DNA of 64,000 bases. Origin: Streptomyces sp. NBC_00820 (GTDB taxonomy: Bacteria; Actinomycetota; Actinomycetes; Streptomycetales; Streptomycetaceae). Location of the stretch: assembly GCF_036347055.1 (NCBI RefSeq), contig NZ_CP108882.1, positions 4,878,501 to 4,942,500 of the forward strand. The letters run 5' to 3'. How positions within the stretch are numbered: the first letter of the stretch is position 1; each line of letters opens with the position of its first letter. The notes under the pieces were generated by a model that was not told the origin of the DNA, did not search any database, and saw only the letters and a list, made by a program, of their open reading frames with translations. Both the position numbers and the translations under genes were made by a program. Below, piece after piece: positions 36,611 through 44,875 of this stretch.

Positions 36611-36655
36611 GATCATCCTGCGGTTTTGTGCCGGGGAACGTAAGGAGGCACTTCC

Positions 36656-37069
36656 ATGTCAGTGGGGCACACCGGGGTAACCACCGTCCCCGTCGTCAGC
36701 TGCGGCGACGAGCACGAGGATTGCGGGATCCGCGACGTGCTCGACCGGATCGGCGACAAATGGTCGGTCCTGGTCGTCGTTGAACTGGCCCAGGGCGTCC
36801 GCCGTTTTCGGCAACTACAGCGCGCCATCCCCGGTATCTCGCAGCGGATGCTGACGCTCACCGTGCGGCGGCTGGAACGCGACGGCCTGGTCACCCGGAC
36901 TGTGCATCCCACGGTGCCCCCGCAGGTCGAGTATGAGCTCACGACGATGGGCCACAGCCTCACGTATCTGGTCAAAGCCCTCACGGACTGGTCGGCTCAA
37001 CACCGCGACGCCATCGCGCAAGCGCGCCAGGAATGGGATGCCGAACACCCCGACTCTGGAATCCGGTGA
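36656..37069 (+). CDS. HxlR-family transcriptional regulator (quinone sensor type)
   Basis: 137 residues with the HxlR winged helix: [23 protein letters not shown] and [25 protein letters not shown]. Cys16 (VVSCGDE) and Cys23 (HEDCGIRD) lie just before the HTH, where QorR/YodB-type regulators carry the thiol that reacts with quinones or disulfide stress. It most likely represses the divergent quinone-reductase gene. ATG with AAGGAGG upstream. The gene ends about 50 bp before the right inverted repeat. Confidence 0.9.
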   Translation: MSVGHTGVTTVPVVSCGDEHEDCGIRDVLDRIGDKWSVLVVVELAQGVRRFRQLQRAIPGISQRMLTLTVRRLERDGLVTRTVHPTVPPQVEYELTTMGHSLTYLVKALTDWSAQHRDAIAQARQEWDAEHPDSGIR

Positions 37070-37120
37070 ACAAACGGGCTCCAGCACCTTGCCGATTACG
37101 ACGGGGTGAGCTTGCTCAAC

Positions 37121-37149
37121 CCCCTCAACGAACTTCTGCGAGGCAGCAC
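37121..37149 (-). repeat. Right inverted repeat of the IS630-type element
   Basis: Ends cttctgcgaggcagcac directly before TA; pairs with 34603-34631. Confidence 0.88.
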
Positions 37150-37325
37150 TAGGTCCCATGAGTCCCGCCGGTCCCCGGATGCCACCGTGGATCCCCCCGG
37201 AAGGGGCTCGTACGGTGAACCGAAATCCGGAAAATCATCCGGGAGAGGATTGAACGGGCCGCCTTCGTCATACGTATGGTCGGGTGAGGGGTGTCGGCAC
37301 GGCGGGCGAGAGGCGGCTAGCAGTG

Positions 37326-37856
37326 ATGACTCACGGTATGCGGACGGACACGAATACCGCCAATCTAGGTGCTCGGCGAGACTGGCGTGACACAGCCACC
37401 CACTACGCCCTCCTCCCGCTCCGTGTCTTCCTCGGCGTCACCTTCGTCTACGCCGGCCTGGACAAACTCACCGACAGCTCCTTCCTGAAGTCGGGCGGCG
37501 CCGGCTCGATCGGCGAGACGATGCGCGCGGTCCGCGACTCCGCAGCCATCCCGGGCCTGGTCGACCTGGCACTGAAGGCGCCGGCCGGCTTCGGCTGCGC
37601 CATCGCCGTCGGCGAGCTGGCCGTCGGCGTCGGCATCCTGCTCGGGCTGTTCGGCCGCTTGGCCGCCCTCGGCGGCGCGCTGATCTCGCTCAGCCTGTGG
37701 CTGACCGTCAGCTGGGCTACCGCGCCGTACTACTACGGCAACGACCTGGCCTACCTGATGGCCTGGCTCCCTCTCGTCCTCGCCGGTACCCCCTATCTCT
37801 CCGTGGACGCTTCCTGGCGTGCCCGCCGCCGCCGGCGCTCGGGCGGCTACCTCTAG
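37326..37856 (+). CDS. DoxX-family membrane protein
   Basis: 176 residues with four transmembrane helices. The family hallmarks are LLPLRVFLGVTFVYAGLDKLTD in helix 1, AIAVGELAVGVGILLGLFGRLAALGGALISL in helices 2-3, and the YYYGNDLAYLMAWLPLVLAG loop and helix. DoxX/DoxD proteins relate to thiosulfate:quinone oxidoreductase subunits; in actinobacteria they also join membrane oxidoreductase complexes in oxidative-stress defence. ATG 37326 is preferred to upstream starts. The native upstream region has been displaced by the IS630-type element, whose right end lies 175 bp away, so expression may have changed. Confidence 0.85.
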   Translation: MTHGMRTDTNTANLGARRDWRDTATHYALLPLRVFLGVTFVYAGLDKLTDSSFLKSGGAGSIGETMRAVRDSAAIPGLVDLALKAPAGFGCAIAVGELAVGVGILLGLFGRLAALGGALISLSLWLTVSWATAPYYYGNDLAYLMAWLPLVLAGTPYLSVDASWRARRRRRSGGYL

Positions 37857-38198
37857 GCCGTGTCCGCGAGGTCCCGTCTGGCTCGCGACACCTGGCACGC
37901 ACTCCCCCAAGCTCTGCGAGCAGGGGGCACCCCCAGCCGCGTTGCCGGGCTTGCCCGCGTGCACCCTTTACGTGGGTGACCCTCCGCCTCCTTCACGCGG
38001 GCGACCCTCCGCCTCGTGATCGCACGCACCGGACGCCGCGAGCCCTGCCCTGTGAGCCTTGCCTCGCGAACCCTGTCTTGTGAGCCCTGCCCGCGAGCCC
38101 TGCCCGCGAGCCCTGCCCTGCGGGCAGACTGCGCCACGTCGCGGACTCGGTCTGGCTAGAGTCCGTCCTCCGGGCCCTGCCGGGGCCGGGCGGCGGAC
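37857..38198. repeat. Repeat-rich intergenic region (Streptomyces dispersed repeat and tandem array)
   Basis: No gene seen in 342 bp. At 37902-37936 is the palindromic type actcccccaagctctgcg-agcaggggg, a dispersed repeat I recognise from Streptomyces chromosomes. Downstream, cctccgcctcgtgatcgcacgcaccggacgccgcg resembles the inner part of the 168-bp element at 52107. From about 38038 to 38125 a degenerate 12-13-bp unit (gcgagccctgccc) repeats about six times. Confidence 0.65.
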
Positions 38199-38450
38199 TC
38201 ACTCGGTCGACCGGAGCCGGTCCGATCCGGCAGGAAGGTCCTGGGCGTCCTCCGTGCCGCGCCGTCCCCGCAGGGACCGGGCGAGGACCGCTGTGGCACC
38301 GGCCAGGCACAGGCCGCCCACGACGAGCGGTATCGCCGCGAACCACGGGACTTCCCACAGGCCGTTCGCGTCCCCGGCGAAGACGACTCCCGTGGCCGTG
38401 AGGAACAGACCGCCGACCAGCCTTCCCGGCTGGACCTCATGACGCAGCAC
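38199..38450 (-). CDS. Small two-helix membrane protein
   Basis: 83 residues with two hydrophobic helices (LVGGLFLTATGVVFA and AIPLVVGGLCLAGATAVLA) and a basic, polar tail. GTG 38450 lies inside the 3' end of the PspC gene (14-bp overlap), so it is translationally coupled and probably part of the same envelope-stress module. Family not recognised. Confidence 0.7.
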   Translation of the reverse strand: MLRHEVQPGRLVGGLFLTATGVVFAGDANGLWEVPWFAAIPLVVGGLCLAGATAVLARSLRGRRGTEDAQDLPAGSDRLRSTE

Positions 38451-40017
38451 GGCTGACCTCCACCTGTCCGACGCCCACCTGGAGCTCGATCTCCCACGTG
38501 CCCGCGTTCTTGCCGCCCTTGGCCGGCGGCAGGGTCAGGTCCTCGTGCCTGCCCGGCTCCACGTCCACGTCCTTCCTGTTCTCACCGGGCAACCGGACGT
38601 CGCCCAGGCCCACGTCGATGCTGATCCGTGCCGTCGCGTCGGCCGGCACGATCACCTTCAGCCGGCCCGCCCCCACCTCGGCCCGCGTGGTCAGTGTCTG
38701 CCCCTTGGCCGGGTGCAGGCGTCTGAGGTCGAGGGTGCCGACACCGGTGCCGAGGTCGTAACCGGAGCGGGCGTCCGCCGCGTTGGCGGGCTTCCAGGAC
38801 GTCTTCTTCCACTGCGCCGTGACGTCCTCGGGCAGTGCGGAGGCCCCGGCGAGCAGTGCCGCCGTGATCAGCGCGAGGAACACCGAGCCGGCTCCCGTGC
38901 GCCCCAGGAACGCGCTGAGCGCGATGCCCAGGCCCAACACCACGAGCGCACAGGCCAGGCCGGTCTGCAGACTGATGGCGGCCGGCCGCGTGTCCCACGT
39001 CAGCCCGGCGCCCAGGCCGCCCGCCAGCAGGGCGAGCAGGAATATCCAGCCGCCGATCCAACGCGGGCCGCGCGGTCTTGGGGCGTCGGTCTTCGGTGTG
39101 CGGAGCGAACCGGGGTGGGTCCAGGGGGTGGCGATGCCGACGTTCACGGCCGAGGCGACGTCGCGGCCCCGGGCGTCGCCGGGCCCCCACAGATAGCCGG
39201 TGCCGCCGGCCTGGGTGCCGTCCTTGCCGATCGGGTCCCGCCACCACGACGGGTAGGTGGCGGTGACCGGCGGCGCCTGCGCCTCCGGCGGCGCGTCCGC
39301 GGCGGCCTGCGCGGCTATGGGGTGTCCCCTGGTCGGGTGGGGTCCGGAGCTGGGGGAGGGGTCAGGAGTGTCCCGGTGCCGAGACCAGTACCCGGCGCCG
39401 GCCAGGAGCAGGGAGAGCACCACGGCGAAGGTCAGCACCGCGCCGTTTCTGAGCGTGGTCAGCACCACTCCGCAGCCGACCAGCGCGAACAGCACGCCGG
39501 CCAGGGCCTGCCCGTCGACGCGACCCGTGAGCAGCTTGCGGACCTCGTTCTCCTCCTCGTCCTCGTAGGGCACGAGGAGCCAGGCGAAGCCGTAGAAGAT
39601 CAGGCCGATGCCGCCGGTCGCGGCCAGCACGGCCAGGGTGATCCGGTAGATCACCGGATCCATGTCGGTTTGCCGCCCGAGTCCGGAGCACACTCCGGCG
39701 ATCACCTTGTGCCGCCGGTCGCGCCGGAAGCCCTGGGCGGTCGCGGCGGGGTCCTGCGCCGGGTCCCGCTCCTCCGTGTCCGCGCCTGCGCGGGTGTCCG
39801 TGCCCGCGCTCGTGCCCGCGCTCGTGCGTGCTCCTGTGCCTGCACCCCTGTCTGTGCCTGGGGACGCGCCCGCGCCGGTGGGGCCGGTGCCGTCGCCTCC
39901 CGTCTGGCCCGGCCGTCCCGTCGCGGCGGGTGCGGCATCCGTCGGTCCGGTGCCCGGGTCCGGGCGCGGGCCGGAGCCGGGTCCCGGACCCGTCGCGGCG
40001 TGCTCGTGATCCGTCAT
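38437..40017 (-). CDS. PspC-domain membrane protein with LiaF-like C-terminal domain
   Basis: 526 residues. A Gly/Thr/Pro-rich cytosolic N-terminus (1-80) precedes the PspC domain (GFRRDRRHKVIAGVCSGLGRQTDMDPVIYRI), then four or more further membrane helices. A C-terminal beta domain (about 420-526) has repeating short strands such as GAGRLKVIVPADATARISIDVGLGDVRL, typical of the toastrack fold found in LiaF and other envelope-stress proteins. By analogy with LiaF it may restrain the divergent histidine kinase. ATG 40017 starts MTDHEH. It shares a 185-bp divergent region with the kinase gene. Confidence 0.85.
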   Translation of the reverse strand: MTDHEHAATGPGPGSGPRPDPGTGPTDAAPAATGRPGQTGGDGTGPTGAGASPGTDRGAGTGARTSAGTSAGTDTRAGADTEERDPAQDPAATAQGFRRDRRHKVIAGVCSGLGRQTDMDPVIYRITLAVLAATGGIGLIFYGFAWLLVPYEDEEENEVRKLLTGRVDGQALAGVLFALVGCGVVLTTLRNGAVLTFAVVLSLLLAGAGYWSRHRDTPDPSPSSGPHPTRGHPIAAQAAADAPPEAQAPPVTATYPSWWRDPIGKDGTQAGGTGYLWGPGDARGRDVASAVNVGIATPWTHPGSLRTPKTDAPRPRGPRWIGGWIFLLALLAGGLGAGLTWDTRPAAISLQTGLACALVVLGLGIALSAFLGRTGAGSVFLALITAALLAGASALPEDVTAQWKKTSWKPANAADARSGYDLGTGVGTLDLRRLHPAKGQTLTTRAEVGAGRLKVIVPADATARISIDVGLGDVRLPGENRKDVDVEPGRHEDLTLPPAKGGKNAGTWEIELQVGVGQVEVSRAAS

Positions 40018-40202
40018 GCGTCCATGGTGACGGCCCGCCCGCCGCGACGGCAGTCGGGACAACCCTGGGCGAACCCTGAAATCGGCCCTGAGACGCGATG
40101 GGGGGACGTTCGATCTCCGGCAACCCGCCCGTTCCGGACGGCCGGACCGACGAATCAGGGGAACCCTCGCGAAGATCAGGGGACTCTAGGGGGCTGACCC
40201 TG

Positions 40203-41531
40203 ATGCTCTGTTCTCGCGACCGTGTGACCATCGATGGCATGCCGGAAGCCGCAAGCCTGACCCTCGACGACCCGCGGCCGCCGCGCAAGCTCTACCGCAG
40301 CGGTGACGGCCGCTGGCTCGGCGGAGTGGCGCGGGGCCTCGCCGGGCACCTCGGGCTGCCCGTGGTCTGGGTGCGGCTCGCCTTCGTCGGCCTGTTCATG
40401 GCCAACGGACTCGGCGCCCTGCTGTACGCCGCGTTCTGGTTCTTCGTCCCCCTCGGCGTCGGCGGCGTCGCCGGCCACAAGCCGCCGTCGCTGGTCGGCA
40501 CCGAGACCTCGCCGGACGGTCGCCGCAGACTGGTGACACGCAAGCCGGACAAGGGGCAGATGGTCGCCCTGCTCCTCATGGTCATCGTGTCCATGGTCTT
40601 CGTGAGCAGCGTCAATCTGACCAAGGGCGCCAAGGCCTACCTCCTGCCCGCCGTCCTGGTCGCGGCCGGTGTCGCCCTCGTCTGGCGGCAGGCGGACAAC
40701 GCCCGCCGGGCCCGCTGGGTCGAGGTCGGCAGCCGCCGGCGCACCCTCACCCTGCTGCGCGCGGGCGTGGGCGTCCTGCTGGTGACGGCCGGTGTCTCCG
40801 CCATCTTCGTCATGCAGGGCTCGGCGGCCCACCTCGGCGCGGTCCTCGAGGCCGCGCTCGCCGTCCTTGTCGGGATCACCCTGCTCGCCGGCCCCTACCT
40901 CGTCCGCATGACCCAGGACCTGTCCCAGGAACGCCTGATGCGCATCCGCGCCCAGGAGCGTGCCGAGGTCGCCGCGCACGTCCACGACTCCGTGCTGCAC
41001 ACCCTCACCCTGATCCAGCGCAACGCCGACAACGCGAACGAGGTGCGGCGTCTGGCCCGCGCCCAGGAACGCGACCTGCGTACCTGGCTGTACAAGCCCG
41101 AGGGCACCGGGAAGGACGAGGCCGACGAGCCGGACACGGTCGCGGAGGCGGTGCGCCGCAACGCGGCCGAGGTCGAGGACAAGCACGGCGTGCCCATCGA
41201 GGTCGTCGTGGTCGGCGACTGCCCGCTCGACGAGAGGACCAGTGCGCAGATGCAGGCCGCGCGCGAGGCGATGGTGAACGCCGCCAAGTACGGTGGCGAG
41301 GGCGGCGCCGTACAGGTCTACGCCGAAGTCGAGGGCAGGACGGTCTTCGTGTCCGTTCGCGACCGGGGCCCCGGCTTCGACCTGGACTCGATACCCGGCG
41401 ACCGCATGGGCGTCAGAGAATCGATCATCGGCCGCATGGAACGCAATGGCGGCACGGCCCGGCTCCGGTCGGTGCCGGGCGGCGGTACCGAGGTCGAGCT
41501 GGAGATGGAGAGGGCGGAGAAGACGGTATGA
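40203..41531 (+). CDS. Sensor histidine kinase with N-terminal PspC domain
   Basis: 442 residues. A PspC domain (RKLYRSGDGRWLGGVARGLAGHLGLPVVWVRL) leads into about five membrane helices, then a HisKA_3-type dimerisation helix with the phospho-His in EVAAHVHDSVLHTLTLIQ, and an HATPase_c domain (REAMVNAAKYGG, then VRDRGPGFDLDS and GGGTEVELE). It phosphorylates the response regulator encoded next, with which it shares an ATGA overlap. ATG 40203 has AGGGGG eight bases upstream; ATG 40239 is an alternative. Membrane perturbation is the likely signal, by analogy with PspC and LiaS systems. Confidence 0.9.
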   Translation: MLCSRDRVTIDGMPEAASLTLDDPRPPRKLYRSGDGRWLGGVARGLAGHLGLPVVWVRLAFVGLFMANGLGALLYAAFWFFVPLGVGGVAGHKPPSLVGTETSPDGRRRLVTRKPDKGQMVALLLMVIVSMVFVSSVNLTKGAKAYLLPAVLVAAGVALVWRQADNARRARWVEVGSRRRTLTLLRAGVGVLLVTAGVSAIFVMQGSAAHLGAVLEAALAVLVGITLLAGPYLVRMTQDLSQERLMRIRAQERAEVAAHVHDSVLHTLTLIQRNADNANEVRRLARAQERDLRTWLYKPEGTGKDEADEPDTVAEAVRRNAAEVEDKHGVPIEVVVVGDCPLDERTSAQMQAAREAMVNAAKYGGEGGAVQVYAEVEGRTVFVSVRDRGPGFDLDSIPGDRMGVRESIIGRMERNGGTARLRSVPGGGTEVELEMERAEKTV

Positions 41532-42274
41532 GCGACGCGACCGAGACGAACGGCACGGCGGGGGCGGCGGAGGTGTCCGAGTCCGGGCGTGGCACCGGCG
41601 GCGGCCCGGACGGGCGCCATGTCCGTGTGGTGCTCGTCGACGACCACCGTATGTTCCGCACCGGTGTCCAGGCCGAGATCGGGCAGACCGCACAGACCGG
41701 CGTCGAGGTGATCGGGGAGGCCCCCGACGTCGACCAGGCGGTCTCGGTCATCACCGCGACCCGGCCCGAGGTGGTCCTCCTCGACGTCCACCTGCCGGGC
41801 GGCGGCGGGGTCGAAGTGCTGCGCCGCTGCACGGCGTTGATGACGGACCCCGGCCGGCCCGTGCGTTTCCTCGCGCTGTCCGTGTCCGACGCGGCGGAGG
41901 ACGTGATCGGTGTGATCCGGGGAGGTGCCCGCGGTTATGTCACCAAGACCATCACCGGCTCCGACCTCATCGACTCCATCTTCCGCGTACAGGAGGGCGA
42001 TGCCGTCTTCTCCCCGCGTCTGGCCGGGTTCGTTCTGGACGCCTTCGCCTCCACCGACGCCCCGCCGGTCGACGAGGATCTCGACCGCCTCACCCAGCGC
42101 GAACGCGAGGTGCTCCGCCTGATCGCGCGTGGCTACGCCTACAAGGAGATCGCCAAGCAGCTGTTCATCTCCGTCAAGACGGTCGAGTCCCATGTCTCCG
42201 CGGTGCTCAGGAAGCTTCAGCTCTCCAACCGGCACGAGCTGACCCGCTGGGCGACGGCACGACGGCTGGTCTGA
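41528..42274 (+). CDS. NarL/LuxR-type response regulator
   Basis: 248 residues. A 30-residue flexible start precedes the receiver domain (VVLVDDHRMFRTG; phospho-acceptor Asp86 in VVLLDVHLPGG; Lys in GYVTKTI). The LuxR HTH (LTQREREVLRLIARGYAYKEIAKQL; KTVESHVSAVLRKL) lies at the C-terminus. Coupled to the kinase by a 4-bp overlap, the pair forms a two-component system. The divergent PspC gene is the obvious candidate target. Confidence 0.94.
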   Translation: MSDATETNGTAGAAEVSESGRGTGGGPDGRHVRVVLVDDHRMFRTGVQAEIGQTAQTGVEVIGEAPDVDQAVSVITATRPEVVLLDVHLPGGGGVEVLRRCTALMTDPGRPVRFLALSVSDAAEDVIGVIRGGARGYVTKTITGSDLIDSIFRVQEGDAVFSPRLAGFVLDAFASTDAPPVDEDLDRLTQREREVLRLIARGYAYKEIAKQLFISVKTVESHVSAVLRKLQLSNRHELTRWATARRLV

Positions 42275-42344
42275 GCGGGCGGCGCGCACGCCCCCGGGGT
42301 GCTTCCCTGCGGACGCGTTGTGCCCACCCGCGGGTGTCCGAGCG

Positions 42345-43433
42345 TCAGGCGGGGCCCTGGTGGAGGCGGAGGAGCGCGGCGGCGGCGTCAGCCACCTGCC
42401 GGCGCAGCTCTGCGGGTTCGAGGACCTCGACACCTGGTCCGAGGCGCAGCACCTCGCCGACGGCGTGTCCGAGCGACTCGATCGGGACGACGGTCCGCAC
42501 ACGGCCGTTCTCGTCCGGCGGCTCCGCGTGCGCCTGCGCCGACTGCCGGACGGCCACGTCCACCAGCTCGGGAAAGCGCCGCCACGCCTCCGCCGTGAGG
42601 CGGAGCACGGCGCGGTCCCGGAACCGGCGAGCATCGAAGCCGGCCAGCCAGGCGCGCCAGTACTCGGTCAGGTCGAAGCCCGCCGGCCGGTCGAAGGGCT
42701 CGTCCCCGGCCTCCTCCAGCCGGCGGATCTGCGACACCCGGTAGGTCCGGATGCCGCGCGTTCCGTCGGCGCCCAGCGGGTCGGGGCTCAGCGGGGCCGG
42801 GGCCGGCGGGGCCGGGCTCAGTGAGTCCTGGCCCGGAAATGACGGGCCCAGCGACTCCGCGACCAGGTACCAGGTACCGGCCTTCAGCACGATCCCGAGG
42901 GGCCGCAGCTCCCGCCGTACGTCCTGCGGCTTCGCCCAGCGGTGGTAGTGGACCCGTAGCGTCCGCCGGTTCCACACCGCCGCGGCGACCGCCAGAAGGT
43001 GCGGGACCTCTTCCGCGTCGCGATACCAGCGCGGCGTGTCCAGGTGGAACCGCTCGCGGACCCGTGCCGACCGTTCGCGCAGTGCCGGCGGCAGGGCCGC
43101 GTCCAGTTTCAGCTGGGCCGCCGCGAGGTCGGCGCCGAGACCCAGTTCGGACGCGGGGCCGGGGAGACCGGACAGCGCGAGGGCGTCCGCCTCGTCGTCG
43201 TGCAGTCCGGTCAACCGGGTGCGGTAGCCCGCGACCAGCGCGAACCCGCCCGCGTGGCCCGACTCGCCGTAGACCGGAACACCCGCGGCGGAGAGTGCGT
43301 CCACGTCCCGGTAGACGGTGCGCACCGAGACCTCCAGCTCGGCGGCCAGCTGACGGGCGGTCATCCGGCCGCGGTTCTGCAGGAGCAGGACGAGAGAGAG
43401 CAGACGGCTCGCGGTCTTGGCCACGTCTGTCAT
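42345..43433 (-). CDS. WYL-domain transcriptional regulator
   Basis: 362 residues: N-terminal DeoR-type winged HTH (RLLSLVLLLQNRGRMTARQLAAELEVSVRTVYRDVDAL), central WYL domain (RTLRVHYHRWAKPQDVRRELRPLGIVLKAGTWYLVAE), and a WCX-like C-terminus. An insertion of Pro/Ser-rich sequence (LSPAPPAPAPLSPDPLG) sits after the WYL strand. WYL regulators respond to small ligands or nucleic acid. It is divergent from an MFS exporter gene with 53 bp between starts, so it most likely controls that exporter. Confidence 0.92.
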   Translation of the reverse strand: MTDVAKTASRLLSLVLLLQNRGRMTARQLAAELEVSVRTVYRDVDALSAAGVPVYGESGHAGGFALVAGYRTRLTGLHDDEADALALSGLPGPASELGLGADLAAAQLKLDAALPPALRERSARVRERFHLDTPRWYRDAEEVPHLLAVAAAVWNRRTLRVHYHRWAKPQDVRRELRPLGIVLKAGTWYLVAESLGPSFPGQDSLSPAPPAPAPLSPDPLGADGTRGIRTYRVSQIRRLEEAGDEPFDRPAGFDLTEYWRAWLAGFDARRFRDRAVLRLTAEAWRRFPELVDVAVRQSAQAHAEPPDENGRVRTVVPIESLGHAVGEVLRLGPGVEVLEPAELRRQVADAAAALLRLHQGPA

Positions 43434-43486
43434 CTTCGCCGACTCGACTGACAGGCCGTGGCAGTGAAGCCTCGTTCAATGAGCGC

Positions 43487-44767
43487 ATGATCACGGAATG
43501 CCGCACGCGGCGAACCGGACGCCTCTTGGTGTCCGCCGCCTTCATCACCTCGCTCGGCAACAACGTCCAGTTGATTTCCGGCGCGCTGCTGGTGATCCGC
43601 CACCATCACACGATGCTGTCGGTGGGCTGGTTGTTCATCGCCGTGGCGATCCCCCAGGCGCTGCTCTCTCCGTTCTTCGGCCGGCTGGCCGACCGCGTCG
43701 ACCGGCGCAAGTTGTGGATCTTCAGTGATGTGGCGAGCGCGGTCACGGCTCTCGCGCTCCCGGTGTGGCTGTGGTTCGGGCACGGTGGGGGTGCCGGACC
43801 GGCGGTCTACGTGGCCAACCTCGCCCTGGCCGTCCTCGCCGCGCTGTTCTTCCCGGCCAGCGCGGCGTTGGTCAAGGAGCGGACCCCGCCCGAGCGGCTC
43901 CGCGGCTTCAACGCCCACTACGAGATGGCGACGCAGGCGGGGATGCTGCTCTCGGCGACGGTCGGCGGTCTGGCGGTCCAGCTCTTCGGGGCGGTCCCGT
44001 TGCTGCTGGTCAACGCGGGCACGTTCGCGGTGTCGGCGGTGTGTGTGACGGCGGTGGGGCGAGGGCGGGAAGGCGGGGCGGGCGTCTCCACGACCACGGA
44101 GGACGCCGCCATGCCGCCGGTCCACGACGCCGGTGCGCCGGTCACCCCTCGGCTGCCGATGGCGTGGCTGGTGGTGCTGTTCGCCCAAGGCAGCGTCGTG
44201 GTCACGGTGTTCAACGCCCTGCTGCCGAAGTTCGTGCTGGGAGTGTCGCATCGGGGGGCGGCCACGTTCGGCGCCATAGACGCGCTCGGCAGCCTCGGTT
44301 TTCTGCTGGCCACAGGCGCGTACAGGATCTCGGGCCGCAGGTTCGGCGACCTGTGGACGGCGGTGGCCGGCTTCCTGCTGTGCAGCGTGCTGTTCGCGCT
44401 TCAGCCGCACTTCGGTGTGGCGGGGGCGGCGCTGCTGGTGCCGTGTGGGGCGTTCGTCTTCGGCCAGGCGCGGATCGCGTCCCGCAACCTGCTGATGGCG
44501 ACGGCGGGGCTGGACCGGGCGGGCCGGGTCTTCGGCCTGGCCAACGGGGGTGGGCTGGCCGCGACGGTCGTGGTGATGCTGCTGGTCGCCGTGATCACGG
44601 ACCGCTTCGGAGCCGGGTACGGCTTCGCCGCGACGGCCGTGCTGAGCGCGACCGCCACGGCGGCCGCGGGCCACCACCTGTTCCGTGCCCGTGCCCGAAT
44701 GCGTGACCGCGGTCATGGAGCGGCTCGTCAGGTGCGGGAGCGACCCGTCGGTGAGGTACTGCCTTGA
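43487..44767 (+). CDS. MFS transporter
   Basis: 426 residues with about 12 hydrophobic helices. The MFS loop 2-3 signature is present as FFGRLADRVDRRKLWIFSD, and the half-repeat is visible after the cytosolic loop near residue 200. It resembles the MFS_3/EntS-like drug or siderophore exporters. Substrate unknown. ATG 43487 has no strong ribosome site; the short distance to the divergent WYL gene suggests a leaderless or nearly leaderless message. Some helices contain long Ala/Val runs. Confidence 0.88.
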   Translation: MITECRTRRTGRLLVSAAFITSLGNNVQLISGALLVIRHHHTMLSVGWLFIAVAIPQALLSPFFGRLADRVDRRKLWIFSDVASAVTALALPVWLWFGHGGGAGPAVYVANLALAVLAALFFPASAALVKERTPPERLRGFNAHYEMATQAGMLLSATVGGLAVQLFGAVPLLLVNAGTFAVSAVCVTAVGRGREGGAGVSTTTEDAAMPPVHDAGAPVTPRLPMAWLVVLFAQGSVVVTVFNALLPKFVLGVSHRGAATFGAIDALGSLGFLLATGAYRISGRRFGDLWTAVAGFLLCSVLFALQPHFGVAGAALLVPCGAFVFGQARIASRNLLMATAGLDRAGRVFGLANGGGLAATVVVMLLVAVITDRFGAGYGFAATAVLSATATAAAGHHLFRARARMRDRGHGAARQVRERPVGEVLP

Positions 44768-44875
44768 GAGCGTGCGGCGGTTTCCGTGCCGCGCGGCCGC
44801 TTCCATGCCGCGCGACTTCGGTTCCACGCCGTACGGCCGCCTTCCGCCGCGTCACCGCACTTCCGGGAAGACGCC

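Larger units (their letters stand above)
34603..37149. mobile_element. IS630-type transposable element carrying two cargo genes
   Basis: 2,547 bp bounded by 29-bp inverted repeats that match at 27 of 29 positions. Both ends are flanked by TA (34601-34602 and 37150-37151), the target duplication expected of IS630/Tc1 elements. Closing the gap restores CCC-TA-GGT. Contents: a full-length IS630-family transposase gene, an NAD(P)H:quinone-reductase-like gene and an HxlR regulator gene. No second right-end repeat is seen between transposase and cargo, so the pair travels as part of the element. It separates the membrane protein gene from the DoxX gene. Confidence 0.88.
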
